DNA from: Purshia tridentata
Lineage: Eukaryota; Streptophyta; Magnoliopsida; Rosales; Rosaceae
Assembly: GCA_003254885.1 (NCBI GenBank)
Contig: QANT01005121.1
Span: 1-64,000 of the forward strand
Reading direction: 5' to 3'
DNA: 64,000 nt
In this document: one piece after another, positions 20,440-32,802 of the stretch
Layout of the letters: each line of letters starts with the position of its first letter
How positions within the stretch are numbered: the stretch's first letter is position 1
The notes under the pieces: generated by a model
Told to the model about the DNA's origin: nothing
Seen by the model: only the letters and a program-made list of their open reading frames with translations
Database searches by the model: none
Made by a program: the position numbers and the translations under genes

Positions 20440-22960
20440 TAAGGATAGGATTCCTTACATATGCTCTCAGTTGTTCTCATTTAGGGTTTTGTAGCCCTTT
20501 TGTCCTATTCTTGTATAAATATTCGCTACAGTATCCTCTTAACGGCTATGAATGAAGTATTTCTCTCCTTTAATTTCCTTTTCTGAAACTTTCTCCCTTT
20601 TTTAGCTCTGGTTCCTACCATTTTGGTATCAAAGCTTGTTTTATGGGTACCTCGGGGCCCTCAAGCTTACCCATTAGTCAGTCTACCCCTGATGTTCCCT
20701 CTCAGTGCTATAGGTCCAAGAGGCCTTAAATTCTTTAACCTTCCAATGGGAGGAATTTGAAGCTAATTTCATATCTGACTTCGATAAGGCAATTGCGGCT
20801 TTAGCCTCTCACCAACATGAATTCCAAACCTCCATTCACCAGCAAAATGGCACATTTCAGCGCACCTTGCTGGAAACCTTCGCTTCAGCCTAGGGACAGA
20901 TGCATAGCCACGACTGGGTGGCCAGGCGACCCCCCAACCGCCGGACTGAGAAGCCTTGGGCTTCCCTTCTCTCTAGACGGCGACTCCCCAAGGTCTGCAG
21001 GGCGACGCCCCAACGTCGGACGGCGACCTCTTTCCCCTCAGCTTCCTCCCCTGTGCTTTAGCAGGACTGGTTTAGCCCACCTCCGCTATTCAGTTCTCTG
21101 CCTTTCAAAGCATTTGAACCACTAAATTTATCTAGTGATCTTAATAAGACCAACTCAGGAAGTAGTAATGATTGAAGCGGGAAAGGAAAAAAATTAAGCA
21201 TAGAAAAGAGATGGAGAGAGAGTGAAGGGAGAAAGACGGTGAACATGGTAACTAATAGCTTATCCTTAAAAAATAAAATTGGAAAAATAAAAGAGAGAAC
21301 TGCACGGCTACTAAAAGCAGATGATCTTGATCCTTTTAAAAAAATTATGTCTATCCTGTAAAATTTAAAATTATCTCTATATATACTTTTTTTTATTTGA
21401 AAAAATAGTGAGCTTTTTCATTTCTTACCAGCCATTGTTTTTGCCTTTGAAGCTCAATTTACTCGATTATGGCAAATGATCTCTCTGCATTTATTTCTTA
21501 TTCTCACATTTCTGGCCAAGTTTCAATATTTTGTTTTTAAAGTATATATTTTTAGTATGAACACATAATATATGTGTGTATGTGAACTAAAAAACCTGCT
21601 AAAACGACATCATTTTGAGTTATTTTGATCTAGGTGAGACGCCGTTTTGAATTATGATACTTAAAAAAAAAAAAAAGACATTAACTAAATACAAATCTAA
21701 ACCCCAATCCAATCCCAAAAATCAAATACAAACCCCACTATGCAATCTCCTACTTCCTCTCTCGCTTTCCCTCCCCTAGCCCAACAATCCCCCCGTCGGT
21801 CACCTGGCCGGCCCACTACCGCCATTTTACACCATGACCCCCCAGGTTAAGAATCCTGGATCCGTCCCTGCTTCAGCCCTCTCCCTTCCCTGCCGGTCTC
21901 TGCTACCCACACCTCATCCCTCACTTTTGGTTCACTTCCCTCTTCCTTTACTACCACTAACCCTATTTTGGGTTTCACCACCTCCACTGTTCCCCTGTCT
22001 CCATTTTCACCACCACCACCATATGTCGCTTCCTCTTACTCCACTATCATGGCTACTTCCGCCGCAACCCACTCCCCTTTCCAAAACTCTTTTCCTTACA
22101 CCCTGACTAGCCCTGGCTTTCCATTTCAACCTTTGCCCCAGATTGGTCCCTACCAGCTCACACCCTCACCACCATCCCTTAAACCCATACGATTTGACCT
22201 TCCTTGGTTTTTTGGTGACGACCCCCATGCTTGGATAGCCATGGCCTACGTTACAAGCAAAGGTTAACTTGTAGTACCAAAAGATCAAGAACTTTGACTA
22301 CAAATCTTGTATGAAGCACATCCGACATGATTTTCTATGCACCATGGAATCCACAAGATGTATCAAGACATTAAGAAAACATATATGTTGGTGGAAATGA
22401 TTGGAAAGGGAAATTGTTCATTTTGTTCAACAATGTTTGGTCTATAAGCAAGTTGAAGCCAACCACCAAAAGTCAGCAGGTTTGCTTCAACCTTTACCAA
22501 TACCTGAGTGGAAATGAGAAAATATTAGCATGGATTTCATAACTGACTTGCCAAGGTCACTAAAGGAACACAACATCATTTGGGTTGTACAACCCAATAT
22601 TTGGTTGAATATGTGCAACAATGGTTATCAGAGAAATATTGGGATGGTGAAGCTTTGTATGGACAACCATGCATATCACCACTATGTTGGGTTGAGTCAG
22701 AAAAATGAGTACGTTATGCTAGAACACGCATAAGTGATTTAGGAAACCACTGAGAAGGTGAAAGTAATACAAAATTGATTAAGGACTGCCCAAAGTCATG
22801 ATAAGTCTTATGCTGATCAACCACGAAAGCCGCTCGAATTCCAAGTCGGGGACTTTGTATTCCTCAGAGTTAATTAGTCCTCATAATTCAAGGAATGGTT
22901 GTTTCAAAGGCCGAGGAAAGTTGGCTCCTCCTTACGTTGGGCCATTCAAAATCATTAAGC
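20440..22960 (+). mobile_element. Ty3-type LTR retroelement fossil (LTR end, gag and integrase regions)
   Basis: An LTR 3' end with a TATA-like GTATAAATATT near 20,513 finishes in CA at 20,620, followed three bases later by TGGTATCAAAGC (20,624-20,635), an initiator-Met tRNA primer site. A gag-like region follows, with the conserved block around 22,185-22,255 (FDLPWFFGDDPHAWI). Next, 22,300-22,560 matches the integrase zinc finger and core start, and 22,800-22,960 matches the integrase C-terminal GPF region (KGRGKLAPPYVGPFKIIK). Most of pol is missing and there are many breaks. No 3' LTR was identified. It is old and dead. Confidence 0.75.
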
Positions 22961-23164
22961 ATATTAGGCCAGTTTCTTATAGGCATGAGTTACCCGCACA
23001 CTTGTCATACATACAGATTGAGAGTGTTCATGGATTCAGTGTTTGTGAGGGAAGCTTATTAATCTTTAGGGTTCTTACATGCATGTTTGATGGATTTCAG
23101 GGTTGTTCTAAGCTATTAATAAATGTCTGGGGATTCTATGTATGGAAGTCATAATAAGGTATAG

Positions 23165-25735
23165 CTAGAGAGCAAATGATTCAAATGAGAGAGAGATCGA
23201 ACAAGTCTTGCGTGTTTTAAAACCATGCCAAAATCATAACTAAATTAATTATTTTTCGAATAGATCTTTTGTAAAACCCAAAATTTCATATTAAGGGCAT
23301 AATTGTCCAAATTCTTAAATAATTCATCCATAATAGATTTAGGTTTGAAAAATGTTTCGAGAATTCCTATGGGCTCCTCTTGCCTTGTACCATTTTTTTA
23401 TCGCCTCAACTTTAAATTTTGAGTTTCTAAAATTTATTCAATTTATTTTAGCTGTTTCTAAATAATTCTCAATAATTCCATTATATCCATTATGACTTCA
23501 AGTGATTCACCAAAAACCCTTGTAATCTCAAATAAATTTCTAGAAATCTCCAATCATTTCTAGAGTCCCACAACTCAACTTTCCTTTAAGCTTGAGTCGG
23601 GAGGGTTTGTGAGTTCTTTTAGCAAAACTCAAAACCCAAATATGGTGTGTACTTTCTTGGAAAAATCTCAAGTGACATTTTTGGTGCAACTTGCTTGTTA
23701 TAATCGAACCTAGAAGTGACCATTGGTGGAGCTTGTAATCTTGGACCCAGCTACAACGGTGAGCTTCTTGCTTCTCTTTATATGCTTAATTGCTTAATAG
23801 TTACTTCAATTTTCTATAACGTACAACTAGATCTAAGTTTACAAAGGAAGATCCTAATGTTTAAAACTTACTTCCACTTGAAAAAACCCCATTTTATGGT
23901 TTAATCAAACATGGGATCCATTCCTGTCATTCACAATACACTATGCTTAATAAAAAGAAACAATATTTATAAATGTTTTTATTTAAATTATGAATTTTAT
24001 AAACTGTTCTACCTAATCAAAAGACACAATATTTATAAATATTTTTATTTAAATTATGAGTTTTTTTTTTTCTACCAATGGTTACTTCACATTGAGGAAT
24101 TGACTCCGTTGTGGAACTCTTAAATTTACTTTATATGTACACTAAAGTCAATCTAATATTGAAAATACAAATAAAGTAAATTTTTCACCATTATAAGTCT
24201 CTAATCATATTAATCCAAAGGGTGTTTCACAAACTGGTCCAATTTTCCTCCCTTATACTGATACTTTAATGTTTTTTTATTTTTAATTGAGGTCCAAAAA
24301 TATTGTCTAGATGTTTTTAGATTAAAAATGTGTAATATTATCATAAAATTAATGATATTTAAATCTTAATATTATCCTAGTATTATCATAATATGATCAT
24401 AGTTTTATATTACCTCAATATTACACTATTATCATATTTTATTATCCTAGAATTAATTGTGGGATATAATTGTATCAAACGAATGATCGAATCTCGTTTG
24501 TATATTTCGATTCTACCAATCGATCATGGGCTTTAGTTTATCTGCTTTTATGTTAAGGTTTAGTTATGAGATGTTGGGTGGAATCCATGTTATAACCTAT
24601 GAGGCGATGATGTGAAAAGATGAATTTACTTTCAAAACTCGGGAAAGGAAGCAGGTATTAGTACAATTGAAATGTACCTATATATATACTTTTTTTTCTT
24701 ACTTGTGAGTTAATGCATTTGTTTGATAGTTGTATAATTTAAATGGATTTTATCTTTTATTAATTTAAATTAAAAAACATAAAAAGATAATGTCTTAATT
24801 AAAAGTGTAAAAAATTAAAAATGTCATAATAGATATTATATTTTATAATTTTTAAAATAATTTCCTATTCATTATCTAAATTTTAAGAAATAATATGAGT
24901 CAAAATTTTAAAAAGTCTATTTTTTGGACTTTAGCTTAAAATATTGGATTTAAGCATCAATCTAAATTCTATATGTATGGTTTTAGTCCGAATGACCATC
25001 CAATATTAGACACTGACCGACTGTCTAATATGCACACTACCTAACAGTGTCTAATATATGTTTTCAAAACTGTGCAACAATTTCAAATTTAAAATCGGCA
25101 TATTTATGTTTTTTAAACTGGGCAACAATTTTCAATTAAAAAACAGTGTCTAATATGTACATTACATGTGCCTAATATGCATCTTAAACAAACAAAATGA
25201 TAAAAGGAAAAAGCTTGCACGTCGATGCAGTTAAAAAAGGGATAAAAGAAAAAAAAAAAAACTAACACGTTGTTGATATGCATATCTTAAACAAGGGGAT
25301 GAAGAGAAACAAGATGAAAGGAATTAAAAAAGAAAAAAATGAAAAAAAATTTGCTATAGGTAAAAAAAAAAAATGACGTGTTGCTGATGTCAGTATTACT
25401 TATTTTTTAATTTTACTTTGGACATGTGTCAGTTTTTGATTAGTTGTTGACCTTTTTGTAATTTTTAAAATTATGATATATTGCTGACATCATCGATAGG
25501 TAAGCATTGATTGGACTTTTTGTAACTTTTTGAAATTTCCATACGCTAGTTATGTTAGTGGTAGTGGTTGTAAATTCTATTATGTGTTATGTCCTCTTTT
25601 GTAAAATGCATAAGTTCATTTATTACAAATAGGTCAATGATGATTATTTTTGGATTTCAAAATTTTTCATTGACCTATTTGTAATTTTGAAATATTTTAT
25701 TGACTTTTTGTAATTTGCCTAAAAAAAACCTAATT
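23165..25735. other. AT-rich intergenic DNA, possible LTR remnant at its left
   Basis: 23.2-23.9 kb may be part of the retroelement to its left, but I cannot show this. At 23,944-24,062 a block of about 60 bp (CAATATTTATAAATGTTTTT) is duplicated in tandem. From 25,000 to 25,380 the motif CAGTGTCTAATATG and a GATAAAAGGAAAAA block recur in two degenerate halves. No genes seen. Confidence 0.4.
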
Positions 25736-25748
25736 AAGATATATATAT

Positions 25749-26138
25749 AGACACCTTCAAGTGTGTGATTCTACATTTAAACTTATTTGTGGGATCCCTT
25801 ATGGACCCACTATACATTGTATTTCGATAATTGGAACCGTCTACTTTTTTGGTCTCCATTGAATGATCGTGCTTGCAAAAAATTAGATTAATCGGAGACC
25901 ATTTGATCGTTGATTCAATGATCATAATTTCAAGTGTTTATCAAAATATTTTGTTCATCTATTTATTTGATCAAAGTTTGATAGCTTAATGATTTTCGAT
26001 TTGCTTAATTTTTTGCAGGGGTGATATTTGAATATAGACTTAAAAAATAGATGGTTAATTCGAATCGTTTAAATATCCTATGGAATGAGTCCTATGAGGA
26101 ATTTCATAAATATGAGATCCCACATTTGAAATGGCCTA
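25749..26138. mobile_element. MITE family 1, copy 1 (about 390 bp)
   Basis: Inserted in a TA-rich site. The left end reads ACACCTTCAAGTGTGTGATT and the right end GAGATCCCACATTTGAAATG followed by GCC, imperfect inverted repeats of AGGCCCCTTCAAGTGTGGGAT. Interior blocks such as TATTTATTTGATCAAAGTTT are shared with copies at 29.5 and 51.7 kb. Non-coding; Stowaway-like by its TA target. Confidence 0.75.
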
Positions 26139-26289
26139 TATATATATAACTTTATTAAAGTTAATTAGCATGCATGTTTTTATCTTTTATTTTTTATTTC
26201 ATTTTGGAGTTAATTCAAAGTTGCAACCTCTCTAACATTGTGAAGAAATACCACTAGGTAGTTGGCATTTAATTTACAGAAAACTAGAC

Positions 26290-27405
26290 ATTAATCCATT
26301 GATAAGTTCAAGTTTAGATTAACACCTGATGTAAGATCAAAAATTGAATTTAGTCCTTTGACTCTACGTCCATGTCAGCGTACATATTCCACATCAGATT
26401 TTTATTTTTTAATAATATTTTTGGTTTCCCTCTTCCTATAATACCCTTGTGATAATTTTTTTTATTTTCATAATTAATTTCACTCAAAATTCAAAATGAA
26501 TTTACATTTATTTGGTTTCTTAGATTTAGAGGCTTAATTAAGATGTTTGTCTGTAAATTGATTGTTTTTCTCTTTCTAATATAAGTCCAGATTTTAATAC
26601 ACCATTTTAATATATATTTAATTGACCTTAATATTATTTACATACAAAACCTTAGCTCCCACAAAATCAACCCAACCTGTAATTAATTACTCCAGCTGCA
26701 ATATCCTAAATTTTCTCAAAAGATTTAAAACATGAAATTTAACATGGTAATCTTGGTTTAAAGAGAGAGGAGGGAGAATGCTTTGGATTCATAGACAACA
26801 TGGATCCAATGGGGTGCCTGTGTAGATACTTTAATTGTGTTTGTTGTGTAGGTATTTTAATTGGGGTTGTTGTTATATAAATACACTAGTATAGGTACGC
26901 TAACAAGACACACTAGTGTAGGTACGCTAATAGGAACAGTATAGGCTAGGTATGCTAAAAGGTACACTAGTATATGTATTTTATTTAGGTATGTTCTTTA
27001 AGTACTTTATTTTAATCATTTTTTTTAGTACATTTCTTGTATTTTATTTTTACTTTATTTATTTCTCTCGTTTTATACATAATAATTCTTAATCTTGATA
27101 ATTAATTTTGTCTTTGGTAACTTTGCTTTTTGAAGTATAATATTTTGCATCATTATAGGAGTCAATCAAGACAAATCAATCTTAAATTGGCTCTTACAAA
27201 TGGAGAATATACAAAATTAAATATTTAAACACAAGGGTATTTTGAGAACAAATAAAATAATAAAAATAATAAAAAATAAATAAATATGAACTGTAATATG
27301 AAGGCTGATGTGGAAATAGTCAAAGGACTAAAATCAATTTCTAATTTTACATCAGGTCTTATTTAATTTTTAATCTTATTGAAGGACTAAGATCTAAAAG
27401 CCTCT
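26290..27405. mobile_element. Non-autonomous DNA element with long inverted repeats (about 1.1 kb)
   Basis: The left block ACCTGATGTAAGATCAAAAA plus TTTAGTCCTTTGACT is mirrored at the right by AGTCAAAGGACTAAAA and AATTTTACATCAGGT. The arms are about 100 bp with moderate divergence. The interior is non-coding and includes a small array of GGTACGCTAA-type repeats (26,890-26,990). A MULE-like origin is possible from the long arms, but the target duplication was not resolved. Confidence 0.55.
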
Positions 27406-27601
27406 TTAATTTATTTAAATCAACATTGTTTTTGACCAATATTTTATAAGCTAAGTTGAAAATAAGGAAAATAAAATGAATAAATTTGAAACGATTGACC
27501 ATTAGAGTATGTCAAAAGTGTATGCACCCTAAAACACCTAAGTATATATTTAAATTGGCAACAACAAACATTTCAAAAAAAAACACAAAGGGCAAAAAAC
27601 A

Positions 27602-27958
27602 ATGGAGGAAAATCATTGGAGACTAGTTATTGTAAAAATATTGGGATGGATGACTCTTATCCTAGTTGGAGTTCAAGCACAAGATGCTCCCTCTACCTCT
27701 TCCTCTCCCTCTGCTTCTCTTTCATTTCTCCCTCATGATCTCCTTTCACCATCTTCAGTTGATGGAATATCAACCCCTCTTCGTTTATTGAAAAATTATA
27801 GCCCAGAATTTTATAAGCATGTTCAGTTCTTGAGAATGCACAACCATAAAGATTTTGATTGTCTGGTTTTTACGGCTCTACCTTGTAAAATCCATAAAGA
27901 TTGGGAGACATGTATGATAAATCATTTCGAACATTGTCTTCATAAACATCATCCATGA
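27602..27958 (+). CDS. Secreted four-cysteine small protein, 118 aa
   Basis: A single-exon ORF. A hydrophobic signal peptide (residues 8-25, VIVKILGWMTLILVGVQA) has a likely cut after Ala26 (VQA|QDA). Ser/Thr/Pro-rich residues 30-60 follow, then a conserved-looking C-terminal part with four Cys at 87, 95, 104 and 112, spaced C-x7-C-x8-C-x7-C. The tail is His-rich. A TATA-like TATATTTAAAT lies about 50 bp upstream, and AATAAA-type signals lie at about 28,010, so the unit has promoter, ORF and terminator signals in order. I do not recognise the family; it could be a defence or signalling peptide precursor. The long-TIR element ends about 200 bp upstream. The ORF could be a chance one, but the signal peptide plus even Cys spacing argue against that. 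Confidence 0.6.
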   Translation: MEENHWRLVIVKILGWMTLILVGVQAQDAPSTSSSPSASLSFLPHDLLSPSSVDGISTPLRLLKNYSPEFYKHVQFLRMHNHKDFDCLVFTALPCKIHKDWETCMINHFEHCLHKHHP

Positions 27959-28527
27959 GAAAGCTTTGGATTTAATACGAATATTTGTACTCTTATACTT
28001 CTGCATAGAAATAAATATAATATAGTATTACATATGTAGATTATAGAAAACATAAATGCATATTTATACTATCACTTATGCATATAATTCCCTGAATTAA
28101 ACATACTTCAAATGGGCTTTAAGTACTACGCCAAATTATTTGAATTATCATTATTAATTATATTAATAATAATAATTATCAGTTTAGGTAGTAAATACAC
28201 ATGTACGTACCCTAGAACACCTTATGAGACATTATATAAATAGTTTCATCTGTCGGAAAAAAAAATATATAAATAGTTTAATATTTTTAATGTGCTCATA
28301 ACTTTTTAAGTGATAGGATAAATTAGGGTCTCATCCACATGTTGTTTGATTTTAGTATTTAAATTTGATGACTTAATTAATTATGATCTAAGTCCTTTGT
28401 TAACTTCTTGAGCCATTTTTTTTTTCTTATTTATAATCTCACTTTGTGCAATACCCACCTTGTCCTTGGAATATGAATAGGGGAATTATTTAGGCATGTT
28501 GTTTAATTTATAGGACTGGATTCGTGT

Positions 28528-29470
28528 TGTTGTTTTCTTATAGTAAATTAATTAACATAAATACTTACCAAAGTTCTAAGTTTACTCGCAAGTGTACAAA
28601 TTGCATAGTAGCAAATGGTGCAAATAATGATGTTGATCTCACAAGAAATGGATTTAGTACCAATAAACTAACTCAACTTGACATATTATAAAAACACAAA
28701 CAAACACACAGATAGGGGGTTATAGGGTTTGAAAACATTAATAAAAATGTCTGTGCACATACACACACTTCATAGCATTGTTAAGAACTCAGAATTCACC
28801 ACCTATTAAGAGATTACAACTATTATGGTGATATACAATTCAATATGAATACACACAATAAAGTTGACTACTAAAAGTTTTGACTATTACATTTTAGCAT
28901 TTTATTCCTTTATTTCATAACTAGGAGTTTTCGGCGTCCCTAATCAGTTAACTTATACGTTCCAAAAGCTAATATACGGCAATTGTTATCCATGTAAGAG
29001 TCATTAAATTCTTGGGGAATGCCATATACATAGAGCACATGAACTACTTATCACAACTTATGACGTCTAAGAAATCTATTACGATGATATTTTTTTAAGG
29101 CATCATATGTTAACCATTGAAATTATCATCCTTTTAAGCTTATTTAATTCCATAATATTAACTTGATGCAAACTTCCCTACGGTGGCAATTCTAAGAGAT
29201 AATAAAGATTTATTGCATGCAAACATTATATTAAATCACGTGGCCTTCCACTTAACAATGAAAAACTCAAAACATAAAGAAAACCAAAAGAAAAACTATT
29301 ATTAAATCAATAATCATTTTTGAACATTAATTAAACTAAAAAAAAAAGGAAAAAAAAGGGAAAAAAAAGAAGAAAAACTCATGGGAAATCTGCAACTAGG
29401 CTTGGGGCAGCATGGTGCTTGTGCCCAAGCCTGGTGCTCCTTCTCTCTTGCACCTCCCTCTCTTTAAGAT
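28528..29470 (-). mobile_element. Partial LTR, Athila/Tat-like, minus orientation
   Basis: Read on the minus strand, the segment holds ACACTTGCGAGTAAACTT and ends in ACAACA at about 28,528, the same 3' LTR layout as the solo LTR at 52.7-54.7 kb. The upstream part contains GAGATCAACATCATTATTTG, which corresponds to the GGGATCGACCTCGTTATTTG block there. Its 5' end is not clear and it abuts MITE copy 2. It is an old fragment. Confidence 0.5.
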
Positions 29471-29477
29471 TTTTGAA

Positions 29478-29775
29478 TTAATCAAATAAATAGACGAACA
29501 AAATATTTCAATAAACACTTGAAACTATGATCATTTAATTAACCGTTGATTAAATGATCACAGTTCAAGTGTTTAATGAAATATTTTGTTCATCTATTTA
29601 TTTGATCAAAGTTTGATAGCTTAAAGGTTTCTGATTTGCTTAATTTTTTGCAAGGTTGATATTTGAATATAGACTTAAAAAATAGAAGGTTCGGATCGTT
29701 TAAATACCCTATAAAATAGGCCCCCATGAGGAATCCCATATATATGAGATCCCACACTTAAAGGGGCCTGTATAT
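29478..29775. mobile_element. MITE family 1, copy 2, rearranged with an internal foldback
   Basis: The right half matches the other copies up to CCACACTTAAAGGGGCCTGT. The normal left half is replaced by an inverted copy of the inner segment: arms 29,480-29,539 and 29,549-29,608 around a nine-base loop. This gives a near-perfect 60-bp hairpin. Confidence 0.75.
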
Positions 29776-30389
29776 GTGTATATATATATGTAGCATGAAG
29801 CTTCCTTGTTGGGTTGATGACAACTAAAATGCTGTGAAGTATTTAAAATGAGCCTAGCTAGAAAGTGATCAGTAAAATATTAGGACTTAAAAAAGTGGTC
29901 TTAATTCCAGGCATAGGATATGTATGCATAGAGCAATCACTAATCCAGGAACAAGCATTGCCTTCGTTTTCTAGGAATATTCTCAAAAATTTGAGAGTTT
30001 TATATCCTGTATATGTCCATAGTTTAGGCAGTTTATCCATATGCCACTGTCATTTTTCCAGATACAGTATTGGCTGCATGCTTCTTGCGGTTATTATTTT
30101 TATTCTATATTTCCATTAGCCCTTCCTTTTACCAGGTCCACTAGGTCCTCACGTGGCCTGAAATAACACAAATGGCCTAGAATATATAGCTAAGGATAAG
30201 CTCATCTTACACACACACATACTTGGCAAAATACCTTGTATGTGCACCTAAATTTTCTATAGTAATTCACTGTTGAACTTGATATATGATATTGACCAAG
30301 TAAAACAACCACTAATTTGTTTCTGTCAACCAGTTTAGGTGCTGTTGTTATGGAAGAATATTTCGTTTGGTGTCCAGTATTATATTGGA

Positions 30390-30620
30390 GAGGAAAAATA
30401 ACAAATTTATATGTATTTAAGAAAAAAATGGAGAGTATTTTCTAACTTGAAAAGAGAAGATAAAAAGAAAATAACTTAACTGCAACGGAAATATTATCCT
30501 TGCTAAGAAAATTGAAAGGGATAAATTTTCTTTTTAATTTATCCATCTTATTTTCATTTTCTTTCTTCAAGTTAGAAATTTCTTTTTTAAATACACATAA
30601 ATTTGTAATTTATTTTTGAA
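30390..30620. mobile_element. Small foldback/MITE-like element
   Basis: ACAAATTTATATGTATTTAA plus GAAAAAAATGG at the left is mirrored at the right by TTTTTTAAATACACATAAAT. A second pair (TCTAACTTGAAAAGAGAAGA / TTTCTTCAAGTTAGA) lies inside. Non-coding. Confidence 0.55.
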
Positions 30621-30624
30621 TTAA

Positions 30625-31725
30625 TTACTCTAAGCTACATATTTTTTATTGATATTAATATGTAATACACCTATTCATATAATGTTACAATTAGGTTAGT
30701 TTATTTAAGAATACGGTAACCATGTCTCCTCTTGTTCATTTGCTCGCTAATTTTTTAACACGTCTTTCACTTCACACCACTTAACAACACCATTTTTTTT
30801 GTTGGCCAAGCACCATCAGATTGTTCGTACCAGCTGCAACAGTGGCGATTTGAAGGGAAAGGCTGCCGGGCTCCGCCGTTGATTTTCTGTTCTTGGTGGC
30901 GATGCAAGATCGAACCAAACCACCTTGAGTCGATTCATCTCGTCATGTGCGGTAGATCTTAGGAGAAGGCTGGCAGCTCTCGCTTGGGCATGCGTGAGCT
31001 CACGCCTTCGCCGACTTTTTCATTGTGCTATGCGAGCTCACAAATAAGAAAACTAATATTTAGCAGTTGGTGTTGGTCTCTATATACCATTGCATGAACT
31101 TGGATTCTCAAGCTAACCTATTTCGTTGAGCAGCTATAGTTTCCAAATATATGTTTCTTAGCATTACTTGTGATTTAATTGTGTGATATACAGTATACTG
31201 CATAAACTGTTCTCTGTGGTGCAAAGTTTTTATTTTTTTATTTATTACTTTTAGACTTTAGTTCATGGAAGATTGTCTAGATTTGGTGATTAATGGTGAT
31301 GGTATGCAGGGGTTTGCCTTTTCTAGAATATAATAGTTGTTACTATAGCATGGATTAAGGGGGAAGGTGAGAAAATCAACTTTGCATTTGTCTTGCATAT
31401 GAACGATTTCACACTTAGAGCTTTGGAGAGGCGCTTGAGTGCTTGGAGGAGAAATAAAGATAAGCTCCCTGTATGATATCCAAGGAAGAGATATGTCCCC
31501 AAAAACCCAAAGGACAAAGCAGCAAAGCACATGGGATATGGGAATCAGCTGAATATTTCTTCTAGCTTTACTTGATTTGATGGGACTACCCATTGACACT
31601 ACCCTCAGCAGCAGAGGTAGCAGTTTGTAACTGCTACCATTTCCACCATCCAAAAACTCAAAAAAGCCCCATTTCTTCCTTTTAAGGTATCAAAAATAAT
31701 AATAAATCAATAAATATGAAGTTTA
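30625..31725. other. Intergenic, one GC-richer island
   Basis: 30,790-31,030 is GC-richer than its surroundings (GGCTGCCGGGCTCCGCCG) and looks like a captured exon piece or gene leader, but no protein family is visible. The rest shows nothing I can name. Confidence 0.3.
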
Positions 31726-31734
31726 TTAATGAAC

Positions 31735-32125
31735 TGAAATTGTCATGTGAAATTAAAATTAGAAGAACTAAAACTATAATGCGAAATTGAAATTAGAAGA
31801 ATTGAAACTGTACTGTAAATATGAAAAACTGAAACTGTATTGTTAATATAAAGAACTAAAACTGTACTACAAGTATAAAGAATTGAAACTGTACTGTAAA
31901 TATGAAGAACTAAAACTGTACTGTAAATATGAAGAACTAAAACTCACTGCAAATATGAAGAACTGAAACTATACTGTAAATATGAAGAACTAAAACTGTA
32001 CAACAATTATCAAACTGAAACTGTAATGTAAATATGAAGAACTAAAACTGAACTGCAAATATAAAGAACTAAAACTGTACTGTAAATATGAAGAACTGAA
32101 AACTGTACTACAAATATGAAGTGAA
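31735..32125. repeat. Minisatellite, about 27-bp unit, roughly 14 copies
   Basis: The unit is approximately AAGAACTAAAACTGTACTGT followed by AAATATG. Copies vary in a few bases (GAACTGAAAC/GAACTAAAAC) and some are shortened. Confidence 0.9.
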
Positions 32126-32571
32126 AAAGAAGGAGATTATAGTATAAATTTGATGTTTATTAACAAATTTAGAAGTAGATGACAAACAAATAATTTTGGG
32201 GTGTTGTCTCGCGTGTTTTTTGTTGGACTTTCTAGAGGTGGGCTGCAAGTAAATAGAAGGTGAGCTGCAAGTACATAGAAAGTGAGTTGCAAGTAAATAA
32301 AATTTTAGCTTTGAGTAATTATTTTTGTTTGAGTGCTTTGGTTAATTTAAACAGTAAACTACTCTTAAGCCACAACTAACTCCCGCATTTAGTCTTAAGC
32401 CACCGCATTTAGTTTGTTTATTTTTAAGCAATTATCTTTTACTTTAAAAGCCCAAACGAAGAAAGGCGACACTGATGTCGGCTCTCTTTCTCTCCTCTGG
32501 CCACTCACTCACTTGCTTTGTCATTTCTGCAAAACAACCGCGCACACACACACCCAAGAGGATCTTCGTCA

Positions 32572-32802
32572 ATGGCGATTGCATCTCCATCCGATCCAAC
32601 CTTCTCAACCTCCTTTTGCCGCACTCGCACAGAGTCATCATTGCCCTTCACTTGCTTCCCTTCCATTTGTGCTTGCACTCCCCGAGCCAAACCTCACCCC
32701 TTACCTCGCCGACTCACCCTCTTAGCTCGCCTAAACTTATACAGGCCTTTCAGTGTTGGAAAATCAGCTCCAAGAAATTCTGATTTTCTTTCTGGGCTTT
32801 GA
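32572..32802 (+). CDS. Transit-peptide-like first-exon candidate
   Basis: A GC-rich island with an ACACACACAC stretch upstream. ATG at 32,572 opens MAIASPSDPTFSTSFCRTRT, Ser/Thr/Arg-rich with few acidic residues, as in chloroplast transit peptides. The segment ARLNLYRPFSVGKSAPRNSD follows, then a stop at about 32,800. There is no GT donor at an obvious place and no downstream exon is visible, so it may be a truncated gene scrap captured by a transposon. Family not recognised. Confidence 0.3.
   Translation: MAIASPSDPTFSTSFCRTRTESSLPFTCFPSICACTPRAKPHPLPRRLTLLARLNLYRPFSVGKSAPRNSDFLSGL

Noticed and set aside
21834-22267. Pro-rich ORFs as possible host genes
   Set aside because: They lie in the gag region of a decayed Ty3-type element.
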